28,286 bases of DNA. Source: Desulfobulbaceae bacterium. Lineage in GTDB: Bacteria; Desulfobacterota; Desulfobulbia; Desulfobulbales; SURF-16. Below the pieces are notes generated by a model. The model was not told where the DNA came from and did no database searches. It saw only the letters and a program-made list of their open reading frames with translations. The stretch is from the NCBI GenBank assembly GCA_023230525.1, contig JALNXE010000059.1, positions 1-28,286 on the forward strand, written 5' to 3'. Within the stretch, counting starts at the first letter, position 1. Each line of letters opens with the position of its first letter. Positions 7,229 through 15,483 of the stretch are shown here, one piece after another. The position numbers and the translations under genes were made by a program.

Positions 7229-7411
7229 CGCATCCTCCTGTACTCTTTATATTGAATGGAAATGGATTGAAAATCGAGTGGTAAAGTCACTGGTATTATC
7301 TTAGAATACCAACTGCCGCTAATCAATTTGCATAATAGGTTTTATTTTAGTAATAATTATTAAAAAGTCAAGAACCAACTGTAATTCATATTCTAAATTA
7401 ATAATATCCTC

Positions 7412-8794
7412 ATGAACTTTTCCTTTGCCCCGTTCGTCTTTATCCTGGTGGCCCTCGGCGGCGCCCTTGCCGGGGCGCTGATCATTTTTCTGCTGGACCG
7501 CAGGGCATTCCGGCGGCTGGCCGGGGAGAGGCAGGGGCTGCTGACCGATCAGGCGGTATTGCGGGAGCGGTTGGCCGGCCGGCAGGAAAAGGCAGCGGAA
7601 CTGGAAAAGCTGTTGCAGCAGGCCACGGAAGACAATCACCGCCTGCTGGCCGAAAAGAGCGAACTGCACTCGGCAAATATTAACCTTGATGGCCAGCTTG
7701 CCTTGCTGAAAGAGGCGAGAGCGGAGCTGGCCGCCTCGTTCAAGGCCCTTTCCACTGATATCTACCGCAGCAACAGCGAGTCATTTCTGCAGATTGCCAA
7801 ATCGACCCTGTCCCATTTCCAGGAACGGGCCCAGGATGATCTTGCCCGAAGAAAAGAGGCCATCAGCGATCTGGTCAAGCCGCTGCAGGAGTCGCTGCAG
7901 AAGGTCGATGTGCATGTACGGCAGCTGGAGATAGAGCGCATCGCCGCCTATACGTCCCTGGCCGAGCAGGTGAAGTCCATGGCTGCCAGCCAGGCCCGCC
8001 TGCAGGGTGAAACGGCCAACCTGGTGCGGGCCTTGCGCACGCCGATGGCCCGGGGCAGATGGGGCGAGATGCAGCTGCGCCGGGTGGTGGAAATGGCCGG
8101 CATGGTGCAGTACTGCGACTTTGTCGAGCAGCATACGGTGGACGGCCCGGACGGGCAGCTGCGGCCCGATATGGTCATCAGGCTGCCGAGCGGGCAGAAT
8201 ATCGTGGTCGATTCCAAGGCCTCCCTGCAGGCCTATCTGGAGGCCCATGAAATGGCGGATGACGATCTGCGCCTGGAAAAACTGCAGAGTCATGCCCGGC
8301 AGATGCGCAATCATCTTGTCCAGTTGAGCAGCAAGGCCTACTGGCAGCAGTTTGACCGTTCCCCGGAATTCGTGGTGATGTTCGTGCCAGGGGAAAATTT
8401 CTTCAGCGCGGCACTGGCCCAGGACCCGGAGCTGATCGAATTCGGGGTGGCCCAGCGGGTCATCCTGGCCACCCCCACCACCCTTATTGCCCTGCTCCGG
8501 GCGGTCAGCTATGGCTGGCGGCAGGAGCAGATTGCCGAACATGCGGAAAAGATCGGGGAACTGGGCCGGACCCTTTTCCGGCGTTTGTGGGTTCTTTCCT
8601 CCCATTTTGAAGAATTGCGCAAGAATCTTGACCGTACCGTGCAATCATACAATAAAGTTGCAAGCTCTTTTGAATCCAGGGTACTGGTGAGCGCCCGGAA
8701 GTTCCAGGAGATGGACACGTCTCTTGACAAGCCTTTGCCGGAGCTGAAAATTATTGACAAGACAACGAGGGGGATCATGCATGAGAATTTATAA
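7412..8794 (+). CDS. rmuC: RmuC-family DNA recombination protein
   Basis: Encodes 460 aa. Residues about 5-27 form a membrane helix, residues 30-110 a coiled coil, and the rest the RmuC domain (PD-(D/E)XK-related), including ALRTPMARGRWGEMQLRRVV, the core IVVDSKASLQAYLEA and FVVMFVPGENFFSAAL. E. coli RmuC limits inversions between short inverted repeats and is thought to be a nuclease, although its biochemistry is little studied. The ATG at 7412 lacks a strong ribosome binding site. The 3' end overlaps the cysK start by 14 bases, so the two are co-transcribed. Confidence 0.94.
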   Translation: MNFSFAPFVFILVALGGALAGALIIFLLDRRAFRRLAGERQGLLTDQAVLRERLAGRQEKAAELEKLLQQATEDNHRLLAEKSELHSANINLDGQLALLKEARAELAASFKALSTDIYRSNSESFLQIAKSTLSHFQERAQDDLARRKEAISDLVKPLQESLQKVDVHVRQLEIERIAAYTSLAEQVKSMAASQARLQGETANLVRALRTPMARGRWGEMQLRRVVEMAGMVQYCDFVEQHTVDGPDGQLRPDMVIRLPSGQNIVVDSKASLQAYLEAHEMADDDLRLEKLQSHARQMRNHLVQLSSKAYWQQFDRSPEFVVMFVPGENFFSAALAQDPELIEFGVAQRVILATPTTLIALLRAVSYGWRQEQIAEHAEKIGELGRTLFRRLWVLSSHFEELRKNLDRTVQSYNKVASSFESRVLVSARKFQEMDTSLDKPLPELKIIDKTTRGIMHENL

Positions 8795-9692
8795 TGACAT
8801 CACGGAAACGATTGGCAACACTCCGCTGGTTGCCCTGAAACGCCTGGCCGGAGACTGCGGGGCTAGGATCGTGCTCAAACTTGAATCGTTTAATCCCTGC
8901 GGCAGCGTCAAAGACCGCATCAGTGTCAACATGATCCGCCGGGCCGAAGAGCAGGGGTTGATCAAACCCCATACCACCCTGGTTGAGCCCACCTCCGGCA
9001 ATACGGGTATCGGCCTGGCCATGACAGCGGCGGCAAAGGGCTATCGTCTCATTCTGACCATGCCCGAGACCATGAGCATGGAAAGGCGGAAACTGCTGGC
9101 CCTGCTGGGCGCGGAAATTGTCCTGACCCCTGGGGCGGAAGGCATGAGGGGCGCAATCGCCAAGGCAACGGAAATTGCGGCAAAGATGCCGGATGCCTTC
9201 ATGCCCCAGCAGTTTGAAAATCCGGCCAATCCCGAGGTGCACCGGCTGACCACGGCGGAAGAAATCTGGCGGGATACGGATGGCCGGATAGATATTTTCG
9301 TGGCAGGCGTGGGCACCGGCGGCACCCTGACCGGGGTCGGCGAGGTCATCCGCCAGCGCAAGCCCGGCCTGTACATGGTGGCCGTGGAGCCGGATGAGTC
9401 GCCGGTGCTGTCGGAAGGCAAGGCCGGCCCCCATAAGATCCAGGGTATCGGCGCCGGATTCGTGCCCAAGGTCCTCAAGCGGGAATTGATCGATGAGGTG
9501 ATCCGGGTGAAATCCGAGGAGGCGCTGGCTGTAACCCGCGAGCTGGCCCGCCAGGAGGGGATTCTGGCGGGGATCTCGTCCGGGGCCGCGGTATCGGCCG
9601 CCTTGACCGTGGCCAGCCGGCCTGAAAACCAGGGCAAGCTGGTGGTGGTCATTCTGCCGGACACCGGCGAGCGTTATCTGTCGGTCTTATAA
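8781..9692 (+). CDS. cysK: cysteine synthase (O-acetylserine sulfhydrylase)
   Basis: Encodes 303 aa. It makes cysteine from O-acetylserine and sulfide with pyridoxal phosphate. The PLP lysine is in NPCGSVKDR; the substrate/phosphate loops TSGNTGIGLA, VGTGGTLTGVGEVI and ISSGAAVSAAL and the C-terminal PDTGERYLS are all present. I prefer ATG 8781, which follows GAGGGGG (8767-8773) and gives the standard MRIYNDITETIGNTPLV start, over the earlier in-frame TTG at 8754. It overlaps rmuC by 14 bases. The C-terminus is slightly short, ending at YLSVL. It could partner the divergent sulfite-reductase-type gene in sulfide assimilation. Confidence 0.96.
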   Translation: MRIYNDITETIGNTPLVALKRLAGDCGARIVLKLESFNPCGSVKDRISVNMIRRAEEQGLIKPHTTLVEPTSGNTGIGLAMTAAAKGYRLILTMPETMSMERRKLLALLGAEIVLTPGAEGMRGAIAKATEIAAKMPDAFMPQQFENPANPEVHRLTTAEEIWRDTDGRIDIFVAGVGTGGTLTGVGEVIRQRKPGLYMVAVEPDESPVLSEGKAGPHKIQGIGAGFVPKVLKRELIDEVIRVKSEEALAVTRELARQEGILAGISSGAAVSAALTVASRPENQGKLVVVILPDTGERYLSVL

Positions 9693-9718
9693 ATGAAGGT
9701 CTCGTGAAAACTGAAAAT

Positions 9719-9801
9719 TAACCACAGAGAGCACAGAGCTCACAGAGATAACTAGTTGTAATTAAATTTTTTTTTTGTGATCTCTGTGTGCTCCGTGGTG
9801 A
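9719..9801. repeat. ACCACAGAG-type palindromic repeat
   Basis: The left arm ACCACAGAGAGCACAGAG and so on (9721-9749) and the right arm GATCTCTGTGTGCTCCGTGGT (9779-9799) are imperfect reverse complements around an AT-rich centre with ten T residues. Within the left arm CACAGAG is repeated three times. A second element of this family lies at 15774-15857. It may also act as a terminator for rmuC-cysK. Confidence 0.65.
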
Positions 9802-10130
9802 AAACAGACTTTTTACGAATTCATCATAAACAGGCCACGGATATTTCCGGCAAGCTTGTTCCCTCCGCTTTTGCGTACCTTTGCCGGCATTACTCGGCTG
9901 TAGGTATTCACGTATTGCGCCAGGGGTTGATGTTTTGTCAGGTTATTGTTATTTTATGGCCGGGGATAAAGTTTTGCTTGCGCACTGCTGCCCCCTTTGT
10001 TTTATTTGGTAATTGTTCCTTTTGTTGTTTAGGGATAATTACCCTATCACCCGGTTCATACTGCACAGATATGCTGTTCTGTTTCCGTTGCCCGAAACAG
10101 ACCGATGCTTGCATCTTAAATAAATCCATG
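9802..10130. other. leader/spacer upstream of gap, no gene supported
   Basis: About 330 bases without a convincing gene. An open frame at 9777-10151 begins inside the palindromic repeat and has an odd Cys/Phe-rich composition. An imperfect palindrome AGGGATAATTACCCT near 10033-10047 could be an operator for the downstream gap gene; I see no clear -35/-10 pair. Confidence 0.4.
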
Positions 10131-10147
10131 AAGGAGAACAAAACAAA

Positions 10148-11359
10148 ATGAAGTTAGGGATTAACGCTCTCGGCCGGATCGGTAAGCTGACGTTATGGCA
10201 TCATGTCGGCAGAAAATATTTTTCAGAAATAGTAGTCAATACCGGACGCGAGATAGGACGGGGGCTAGCGGATCTTGCCGCCTCCATAGAACGGGACAGC
10301 TCTTACGGCCGTCTGGGTAACTACCTGTACGGCTTTAAGGGCGGCCGGATGATCGAAAATTTAAATGAAATCGAAGGCACCATGACCATTAACGGGGTGC
10401 CGGTGAAGATTCTGCGGGAATCCAGAAATCCGAAGGATATCAAATGGAAAGAGAACGGAGTCAGGGTGGTGGTCGATACCACCGGCGTCTTCAACGACCC
10501 CACCGCCGACGCTGATACCCGCTCCGGAGCCCTGCGCGGACATCTGGCCGCAGGGGCGGAAAAGGCCATTCTCTCCGCGCCCTTCAAGATCAAACAGCAG
10601 GGTTTGAATATGCCGGCGGATGCCGTGACCACGGTAATGGGCATCAATGCGGAAGATTATATCCCTTCCAAGCATAATCTCATCTCCGCGGCATCCTGCA
10701 CCACCACCTGTCTTTCCTATATGATGAAACCCCTGCTCGACCAGATCGGGGCGGAAAATTTTCTGAGCGCCTCCATGGTGACGGTGCATGCCGCCACCAG
10801 CAGCCAGAAGGTGCTGGACAGTCTGCCGAAAACCGGGGCCACGGATCTGCGTAAAAACCGCAGTATCTTAAACAATATCATTCTGACCACCACCGGGGCG
10901 GCCAAGGCCCTGCGCCTGGTGATTCCGGAAATGAAGGAGATCGGTTTCATTGCCGAATCCGTCCGCATCCCCACCTCGACCGGCTCTCTGATTGTCCTGG
11001 TCGTCAATCTGCAGGATGATCTGGATAATCCCATCAAGCGGGAGAGGATCAATTCCATTTACCGGGAGTTTGCCAAGACAAGCCCCTACCTGCAATACTC
11101 TGATGAGCAGAACGTTTCCAGCGATATTATCGGCACACCTTTTGCCGCGGCTATCATTGAAGGGACCGAGACCCATACCCGGACCGCCACCATCAGGGTG
11201 AATCTGACCAAGATCAAGGGCGTCTCCTGCCTGCATGAGAATGTTTTGCATGTGCCGATTACCCAGGCGGTCATTTACGGCTGGTATGACAACGAACTGG
11301 GCAGCTATACCAATATGCTGGCTGAGCGCACGGTTTCCATCGCCGAACAGATGGTTTGA
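10148..11359 (+). CDS. gap: long variant glyceraldehyde-3-phosphate dehydrogenase
   Basis: Encodes 403 aa, versus about 335 for usual GapA. The glycolytic reaction converts glyceraldehyde 3-phosphate to 1,3-bisphosphoglycerate. Catalytic Cys184 lies in SAASCTTTCLS (usually SNASCTTNCLAP) and the partner His214 in VTVHAATSSQKVLD. TTTGAAKAL and GWYDNELGSYTNM are conserved. Differences include NALGRIGK for NGFGRIGR, loss of the usual ND at the adenine-ribose pocket (VVNTGREIG), and extra segments at about residues 38-65 and 100-135. These may alter NAD/NADP preference. AAGGAG at 10131-10136 precedes ATG 10148. Location ahead of rimI-pgk-tpiA supports a central-metabolism role. Confidence 0.9.
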   Translation: MKLGINALGRIGKLTLWHHVGRKYFSEIVVNTGREIGRGLADLAASIERDSSYGRLGNYLYGFKGGRMIENLNEIEGTMTINGVPVKILRESRNPKDIKWKENGVRVVVDTTGVFNDPTADADTRSGALRGHLAAGAEKAILSAPFKIKQQGLNMPADAVTTVMGINAEDYIPSKHNLISAASCTTTCLSYMMKPLLDQIGAENFLSASMVTVHAATSSQKVLDSLPKTGATDLRKNRSILNNIILTTTGAAKALRLVIPEMKEIGFIAESVRIPTSTGSLIVLVVNLQDDLDNPIKRERINSIYREFAKTSPYLQYSDEQNVSSDIIGTPFAAAIIEGTETHTRTATIRVNLTKIKGVSCLHENVLHVPITQAVIYGWYDNELGSYTNMLAERTVSIAEQMV

Positions 11360-11368
11360 TGTGACGAT

Positions 11369-11824
11369 TTGATTATCAGATCCATGACAGAGGCTGATCT
11401 GGTTGAGCTGGTCCTGGCCGAGGAGGAAAAGCCGGCCTGGACCGCCGCCCAGTTTGCCGAGGAGCTGTATCATCCCTGCGCCTGGCAGTTTGTTGCCTGC
11501 CATGACGACTCCAGCCGGTTTGCCGGCTATATCTGCTGCCGTTCCGTGGCCGGAGAGGCGGAGATCCTGAAATTTGCCGTCATCCGGCAATTCCGGGGGC
11601 AGGGTTTGGGCCGCCTGCTGCTGCAGGCCGCCCTGCAGCGCATGGCCGAGGAAGGGGCGGGCCGCTGTTACCTGGAGGTGCGCGACTCCAACGCCGTTGC
11701 CCGAGGACTCTATGAAAAATTCGGCTTCCGCCAGATCGGTTATCGCAGGGATTATTACTCCTCACCCAGGGAGGCTGCCGTCGTCTACAAACTAAATATC
11801 GCCAAGGGCGTCCAGAAGAAGTGA
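11369..11824 (+). CDS. rimI: GNAT acetyltransferase, RimI-like
   Basis: Encodes 151 aa of the GNAT fold. The acetyl-CoA loop is RGQGLGRLLLQAA, and the C-terminal EVRDSNAVARGLYEKFGFRQIGYRRDYY is typical of RimI, which acetylates the N-terminal alanine of ribosomal protein S18. The start is uncertain: TTG 11369 gives the family-like IIRSMTEADL, while ATG 11384 would drop five residues. It begins 9 bases after gap stops, so it is probably read from the same transcript. Insertion of rimI among glycolytic genes is unusual but gene order is tight here. Confidence 0.86.
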   Translation: MIIRSMTEADLVELVLAEEEKPAWTAAQFAEELYHPCAWQFVACHDDSSRFAGYICCRSVAGEAEILKFAVIRQFRGQGLGRLLLQAALQRMAEEGAGRCYLEVRDSNAVARGLYEKFGFRQIGYRRDYYSSPREAAVVYKLNIAKGVQKK

Positions 11825-11939
11825 TTTGTTTATCTCCTGACCATCTCATTTGCAATTTGACTTCAGCGCATATGGCAGGTAACACTGAGATAATGATTAT
11901 TTTCCATTCATAATAAGCAAATGATAAAAGGTGCCAGTC

Positions 11940-13127
11940 GTGAAAAACATCCGGGATATTGACCTCAAAGATAAAAAAGTGCTGATCAGGGTTGATTTTA
12001 ACGTGCCGCTTGACGAGAACAGGCGGATTACCGATGACACGCGTATCCGCGAGGCATTGCCGACCATTGTCCACGCCTTGTCGCAGAATGCCAGGGTGAT
12101 TATCTGTTCACACCTGGGCCGGCCCAAAGGCAAACGGCTCGAGGAGTTCAGTCTGGCGCCGGCGGCCCGGCACCTGTCCCAGCTCATTGAAAAACCGGTC
12201 AGGCTGCTCCCTGACTGTGTGGGCGGGCCTGTGGCGGAAATGGTGGCAGCCATGCGGCCGGGTGATGTGCTGATGCTGGAAAATTTACGCTTTCATGCCG
12301 AGGAACAGAAAAATGATGAGGACTTTTCCCGCAATCTTGCCGCGCTTGCCGATGTCTACATCAACGACGCCTTTGCCGTTTCCCACCGGGCCGATGCCTC
12401 GGTGGTCGGCGTAACCAAATTCTGCGGGCAATGCGCGGCCGGTTTTCTGCTGCAGAAAGAGATGGATTTTTTCCACCGCTCGGTGAGCGATCCGGTGCGG
12501 CCTCTGGTGGCCATCATCGGCGGCGCCAAGGTGTCCGGCAAGCTGACTGCCCTGATTAATCTCCTGGACAAGGTGGATGCCATGATCATCGGCGGCGCCA
12601 TGGCCAATACCTTTCTGAAAAGCCAGGGCTATCAAATAGGCAAATCCCTGGTTGAAGACGATCTGCTGGAAACCGCGGCAAACCTCATCCGTACCGCCAG
12701 GGAAAAGGGGGTCAAGCTCTATCTGCCGGTTGACTGCGTGGTGGCGGAAAAGTTTGCGGCCGATGCCCAGACCAAGATCGTGCCCATCCAGGACATCCCG
12801 GCTGAATGGATGATGCTGGATATCGGGCCGGCCACCACCATCCTGTTCGGCGAGGCTCTGGCCCCGGCCCGGACCATCCTGTGGAATGGTCCCATGGGCG
12901 CCTTTGAAATGGATGCCTATGCCCGAGGGACCATGGCCCTGGTGCAGAGAGTCGCCGCCTCGCACGCCTTGAGCGTTGTCGGCGGCGGCGATACCAATGC
13001 GGCGGTGCATAAGTCGGGCTGGGCGGATGATATCTCGTATATGTCCACCGGCGGCGGCGCGTTTCTCATGCTGATGGAAGGAAAGGAACTGCCGGGAGTC
13101 GCGGCTCTCGATGCAAAGGATGCCTGA
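11940..13127 (+). CDS. pgk: phosphoglycerate kinase
   Basis: Encodes 395 aa. It transfers phosphate from 1,3-bisphosphoglycerate to ADP in glycolysis, or the reverse in gluconeogenesis. Family marks are RVDFNVPLDE at the N-terminus, SHLGRPKGK, MLENLRFHAEEQKND, INDAFAVSHRA, the nucleotide-binding IIGGAKVSGK and the C-terminal GGGDTNAAV. Two GTG codons compete: 11931 overlaps the AAAAGG site, while 11940 sits eight bases after it and gives MKNIRDIDLKDKKVLIR, so I prefer 11940. It is followed ten bases later by tpiA. The 106-base gap before it may hold its own promoter. Confidence 0.96.
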   Translation: MKNIRDIDLKDKKVLIRVDFNVPLDENRRITDDTRIREALPTIVHALSQNARVIICSHLGRPKGKRLEEFSLAPAARHLSQLIEKPVRLLPDCVGGPVAEMVAAMRPGDVLMLENLRFHAEEQKNDEDFSRNLAALADVYINDAFAVSHRADASVVGVTKFCGQCAAGFLLQKEMDFFHRSVSDPVRPLVAIIGGAKVSGKLTALINLLDKVDAMIIGGAMANTFLKSQGYQIGKSLVEDDLLETAANLIRTAREKGVKLYLPVDCVVAEKFAADAQTKIVPIQDIPAEWMMLDIGPATTILFGEALAPARTILWNGPMGAFEMDAYARGTMALVQRVAASHALSVVGGGDTNAAVHKSGWADDISYMSTGGGAFLMLMEGKELPGVAALDAKDA

Positions 13128-13137
13128 GGGGGAAATT

Positions 13138-13899
13138 ATGGAGCGTAGACCATTACTTGCCGGAAACTGGAAGATGCATACCACCCTGGCCGAGGCCGAG
13201 GCCCTGGCCTGGGCGGTGGCGCAGGCCGCGATCCCCGCCGACCGGGATGTCATGCTGGCTCCGCCTTTTACCGCGCTGGCCGCGGTCGGCAAGGTGCTTG
13301 CCGGCTCACCGGTGCTGCTGGGCGCCCAGAATGTGTGCTGGGAGGAAAAGGGGGCATTTACCGGCGAAATCTCACCTGCTATGCTGCTGGATGTCGGTTG
13401 CCGCCTGGTCATTATCGGCCATTCGGAGCGGCGCCATATTTTCGGCGAGACGGACGGTATGATCAACAAAAGGGTAGCCGGAGCGGCCCGCTTTGGCCTG
13501 GCTCCGGTGCTCTGCCTCGGAGAAACCCTGGAGGAGCGGGAGGCGGGCCAGACCTTCCAGATTCTTGAACGGCAACTGCGCAATGGACTGCTGAACATCA
13601 AACTCACCGACGGCAAGGAATTGGTGGTCGCCTATGAGCCGGTCTGGGCCATTGGCACCGGCAAGACCGCCACCGTGGAGCAGGCCCAGGAAGCCCATCA
13701 TTTCATTAGAAATCTCCTCTCCGGCATGTATGAGAAAAATATTGCCACCCAAATGAGAATATTGTATGGTGGCTCCGTCAATGCTGATAACGTTGACACA
13801 CTGATGTCCCAGGATGATGTTGATGGTGCCCTGGTTGGCGGGGCTGCATTAAAAGCCGATTCTTTCTGCCGTATAATAAATTTTAAAAAATCAGCCTAG
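13138..13899 (+). CDS. tpiA: triosephosphate isomerase
   Basis: Encodes 253 aa. It interconverts dihydroxyacetone phosphate and glyceraldehyde 3-phosphate. The catalytic set is visible: Lys in AGNWKMH, His in IIGHSERR, Glu in VVAYEPVWAIGTGKTA, and the phosphate loop ILYGGSVNADN. ATG 13138 follows GAGGGGG and gives the standard N-terminus; an upstream in-frame ATG at 13111 lies inside pgk and would add nine unlikely residues. It is ten bases downstream of pgk and surely co-transcribed. Confidence 0.97.
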   Translation: MERRPLLAGNWKMHTTLAEAEALAWAVAQAAIPADRDVMLAPPFTALAAVGKVLAGSPVLLGAQNVCWEEKGAFTGEISPAMLLDVGCRLVIIGHSERRHIFGETDGMINKRVAGAARFGLAPVLCLGETLEEREAGQTFQILERQLRNGLLNIKLTDGKELVVAYEPVWAIGTGKTATVEQAQEAHHFIRNLLSGMYEKNIATQMRILYGGSVNADNVDTLMSQDDVDGALVGGAALKADSFCRIINFKKSA

Positions 13900-13956
13900 G
13901 CTGGGGATGGATGTGAAGCTGTTTGCCTTGGCAGCCAGCTGATTTTCTATTGAATA

Positions 13957-14508
13957 ATGGTAAATATTCTAACGATTATACATATTATTGTCTGTTTTTT
14001 TCTCGTGATTATCGTCCTGCTGCAGCAAGGCAAGGGCGCTAACATGGGCGCCACCTTCGGTGGTTCAAGCCAGACGGTGTTCGGCTCCGAAGGCCCGCTG
14101 CCGTTACTCAACAAGGTGACGACCATGGCGGCGATCACCTTTATGGTCACCTCAATAGCATTGGCCTATATCTCATCACATAAAAGCACAAGCTCCGTGA
14201 TGAAAGATTTTGATGCGCAAAAAACCCAGGGGAACTCCATAGAAAGATCCGCTGAGCCGCTGCCCCAGCCGGGCACTGCTCCGGACATGCCGCTGACCCC
14301 GGCGGAAACCCCGGCTCCCACGGCTCCCCAGGCGGCACCAGGTGCGCCCGAGAAGACCGGAGCAGCCCAAGGTGTGGCTGACAAGCCCGCAGAGACCGTT
14401 GCGCCCCAAACCGCTGCGCCCCAGGAAGTGGGCCAACCGGTTCAGGAAAAACAGGAAAAAGCTGCAGCTCCCGCAAGCGAAGGGAAAGCAGAGAGTAAAG
14501 AAAAATAA
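13957..14508 (+). CDS. secG: SecG preprotein translocase subunit with long Ala/Pro tail
   Basis: Encodes 183 aa. SecG sits beside SecYE and assists SecA-driven export. Two membrane helices (about 2-22 and 52-75) flank the hallmark loop LLQQGKGANMGATFGGSSQTVFGSEG. After residue 80 comes a low-complexity tail rich in Ala, Pro, Glu and Gln, roughly 100 residues that E. coli SecG lacks. The tpiA-secG-tRNA-Leu order is conserved in many bacteria. The ribosome binding site before ATG 13957 is weak. Confidence 0.93.
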   Translation: MVNILTIIHIIVCFFLVIIVLLQQGKGANMGATFGGSSQTVFGSEGPLPLLNKVTTMAAITFMVTSIALAYISSHKSTSSVMKDFDAQKTQGNSIERSAEPLPQPGTAPDMPLTPAETPAPTAPQAAPGAPEKTGAAQGVADKPAETVAPQTAAPQEVGQPVQEKQEKAAAPASEGKAESKEK

Positions 14509-14519
14509 CCTCAGATTTT

Positions 14520-14605
14520 GCCGAAGTGGTGGAATTGGTAGACACGCTATCTTGAGGGGGTAGTGACCTACGGTCGTGCGAGTTCGAGTCTCGCCTTCGG
14601 CACCA
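14520..14605 (+). tRNA. tRNA-Leu (anticodon GAG)
   Basis: Class II tRNA with a long variable arm. Acceptor GCCGAAG (14520-14526) pairs with CTTCGGC (14595-14601), and CCA is encoded at 14603-14605. The anticodon stem CTATC/GGTAG encloses the loop TTGAGGG, giving GAG, and the T-arm carries GTTCGAGTC. It lies 11 bases after secG and marks the junction between housekeeping genes and the accessory region. Confidence 0.96.
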
Positions 14606-14615
14606 TCAATAATAA

Positions 14616-14657
14616 GGGCCAAATCCTTTGGAAACAAAGGGTTTGGCCCTTTTTTTG
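14616..14657 (+). terminator. intrinsic terminator after tRNA-Leu
   Basis: A 15-base stem (14616-14630 with 14635-14649, GGGCCAAATCCTTTG arm) with a GAAA tetraloop and one G-T pair, then eight T residues. It should end the gap...secG-tRNA transcript. Confidence 0.93.
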
Positions 14658-14844
14658 CGTTTATGGGCAAAGTTAGCTGCCATATGCAAGGAGAACACCT
14701 GGAGGCTGTGTGCAGATTGGACGGAGGCTTTTCTCTTCTTCTTTTTTCGCGGGGGATGGCCTGAGCTGCGATGAATTCAATTATCCAGATCATCAGGTGT
14801 TGCTATTTCCACAACAGCCAGTAATATATTTTTTATAAATACAT

Positions 14845-14864
14845 ATGAATACGCATGAATACGT
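14845..14864 (+). promoter_or_regulatory. tandem direct repeat, candidate operator of the antitoxin
   Basis: ATGAATACGC and ATGAATACGT occur back to back, 16 bases before the antitoxin ATG. Ribbon-helix-helix antitoxins bind short tandem sites with about one-turn spacing, so a 10-base period fits autoregulation. It is preceded by the AT-rich TATATTTTTTATAAAT. Confidence 0.5.
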
Positions 14865-14880
14865 TGTGGGGAGGAAGAAC

Positions 14881-15120
14881 ATGAAGAGCACCACCATCCG
14901 CATGGACGATAGAATGCTTGATCGGATTGATTCCATGGCGAAATCCTTGGGCAGATCGCGAACATGGATTATCAGCCAGGCAATTGAACGATTTTTAAGT
15001 TATGAGGAATGGTTTGTCCATGAGGTTGAAGAAGGCCTTAACGAAATGCGTAACGGTGATTTAGCCCCGCCGGAAGAGGCAGCAGCCAGCTTTAAAAAGT
15101 GGGGTGTAAATGCGGATTAA
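14881..15120 (+). CDS. CopG/ParD-like ribbon-helix-helix antitoxin
   Basis: Encodes 79 aa. The N-terminus KSTTIRMDDRMLDRIDSMAK supplies the DNA-binding beta strand and first helix, and SRTWIISQAIERFL the second. The acidic C-terminal half (HEVEEGLNEMRNGDLAPPEE) is the usual toxin-neutralising tail. ATG 14881 follows GGGGAGG (14868-14874); the earlier in-frame ATG 14845 falls within the tandem repeat. The ParE-like toxin gene overlaps its 3' end but is frameshifted, so this antitoxin may now be an orphan. Confidence 0.88.
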   Translation: MKSTTIRMDDRMLDRIDSMAKSLGRSRTWIISQAIERFLSYEEWFVHEVEEGLNEMRNGDLAPPEEAAASFKKWGVNAD

Positions 15121-15387
15121 ATGGACCGGGCGGGCGCTGAACAACCTGCAATAGGGTATATCGCAACGGATAATCCGGATAACGCCCAAAAATTTGCCCA
15201 AAAGATTTGGGACAGCATTCAGCTGCTGCGTCAACAGCCGGGCATGGGCCGACCTGGCCGGGTGCCCGGAACCAGAGAATTGATTATTGCCGATCTGCCA
15301 TTTATCGTACCCTATGCGGAGCACAATGGAGAGATCGTCATTTTGCGCATCATGCACACTTCCATGAAATGGCCGGAATTATTCTGA
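15110..15387 (+). pseudogene. ParE/RelE-family toxin, frameshifted
   Basis: The natural start is ATG 15110, overlapping the antitoxin stop by 11 bases, and gives the classic ParE opening MRIKWTGRALNNLQ before TAG at 15152. The rest of the toxin, AIGYIATDNPDNAQKFAQKIW through IVPYAEHNGEIVILRIMHTSMKWPELF, continues in another frame, so about one base has been lost near 15149. ParE toxins poison gyrase; RelE relatives cut mRNA. An alternative ATG at 15121 could give an 88-residue product lacking the N-terminal strand and helix. I judge the toxin inactive, unless the base change is a sequencing error. Confidence 0.82.
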
Positions 15388-15483
15388 CCCGGCAAGCAGC
15401 TCCTTGATATAATACAAATACGCTACGGTGTTTTTCTTTCAAACTCCTTAATTGCCAACAGTTTCCTTCTGAAATGACTACCG

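Noticed and set aside
9777..10151. 124-codon frame upstream of gap
   Set aside because: Starts inside a palindromic repeat, overlaps the gap ribosome binding site and ATG, and has an implausible Cys/Phe-rich composition.
12285..13616. 443-codon minus-strand frame across pgk and tpiA
   Set aside because: Shadow of two well-supported genes, no independent signals.
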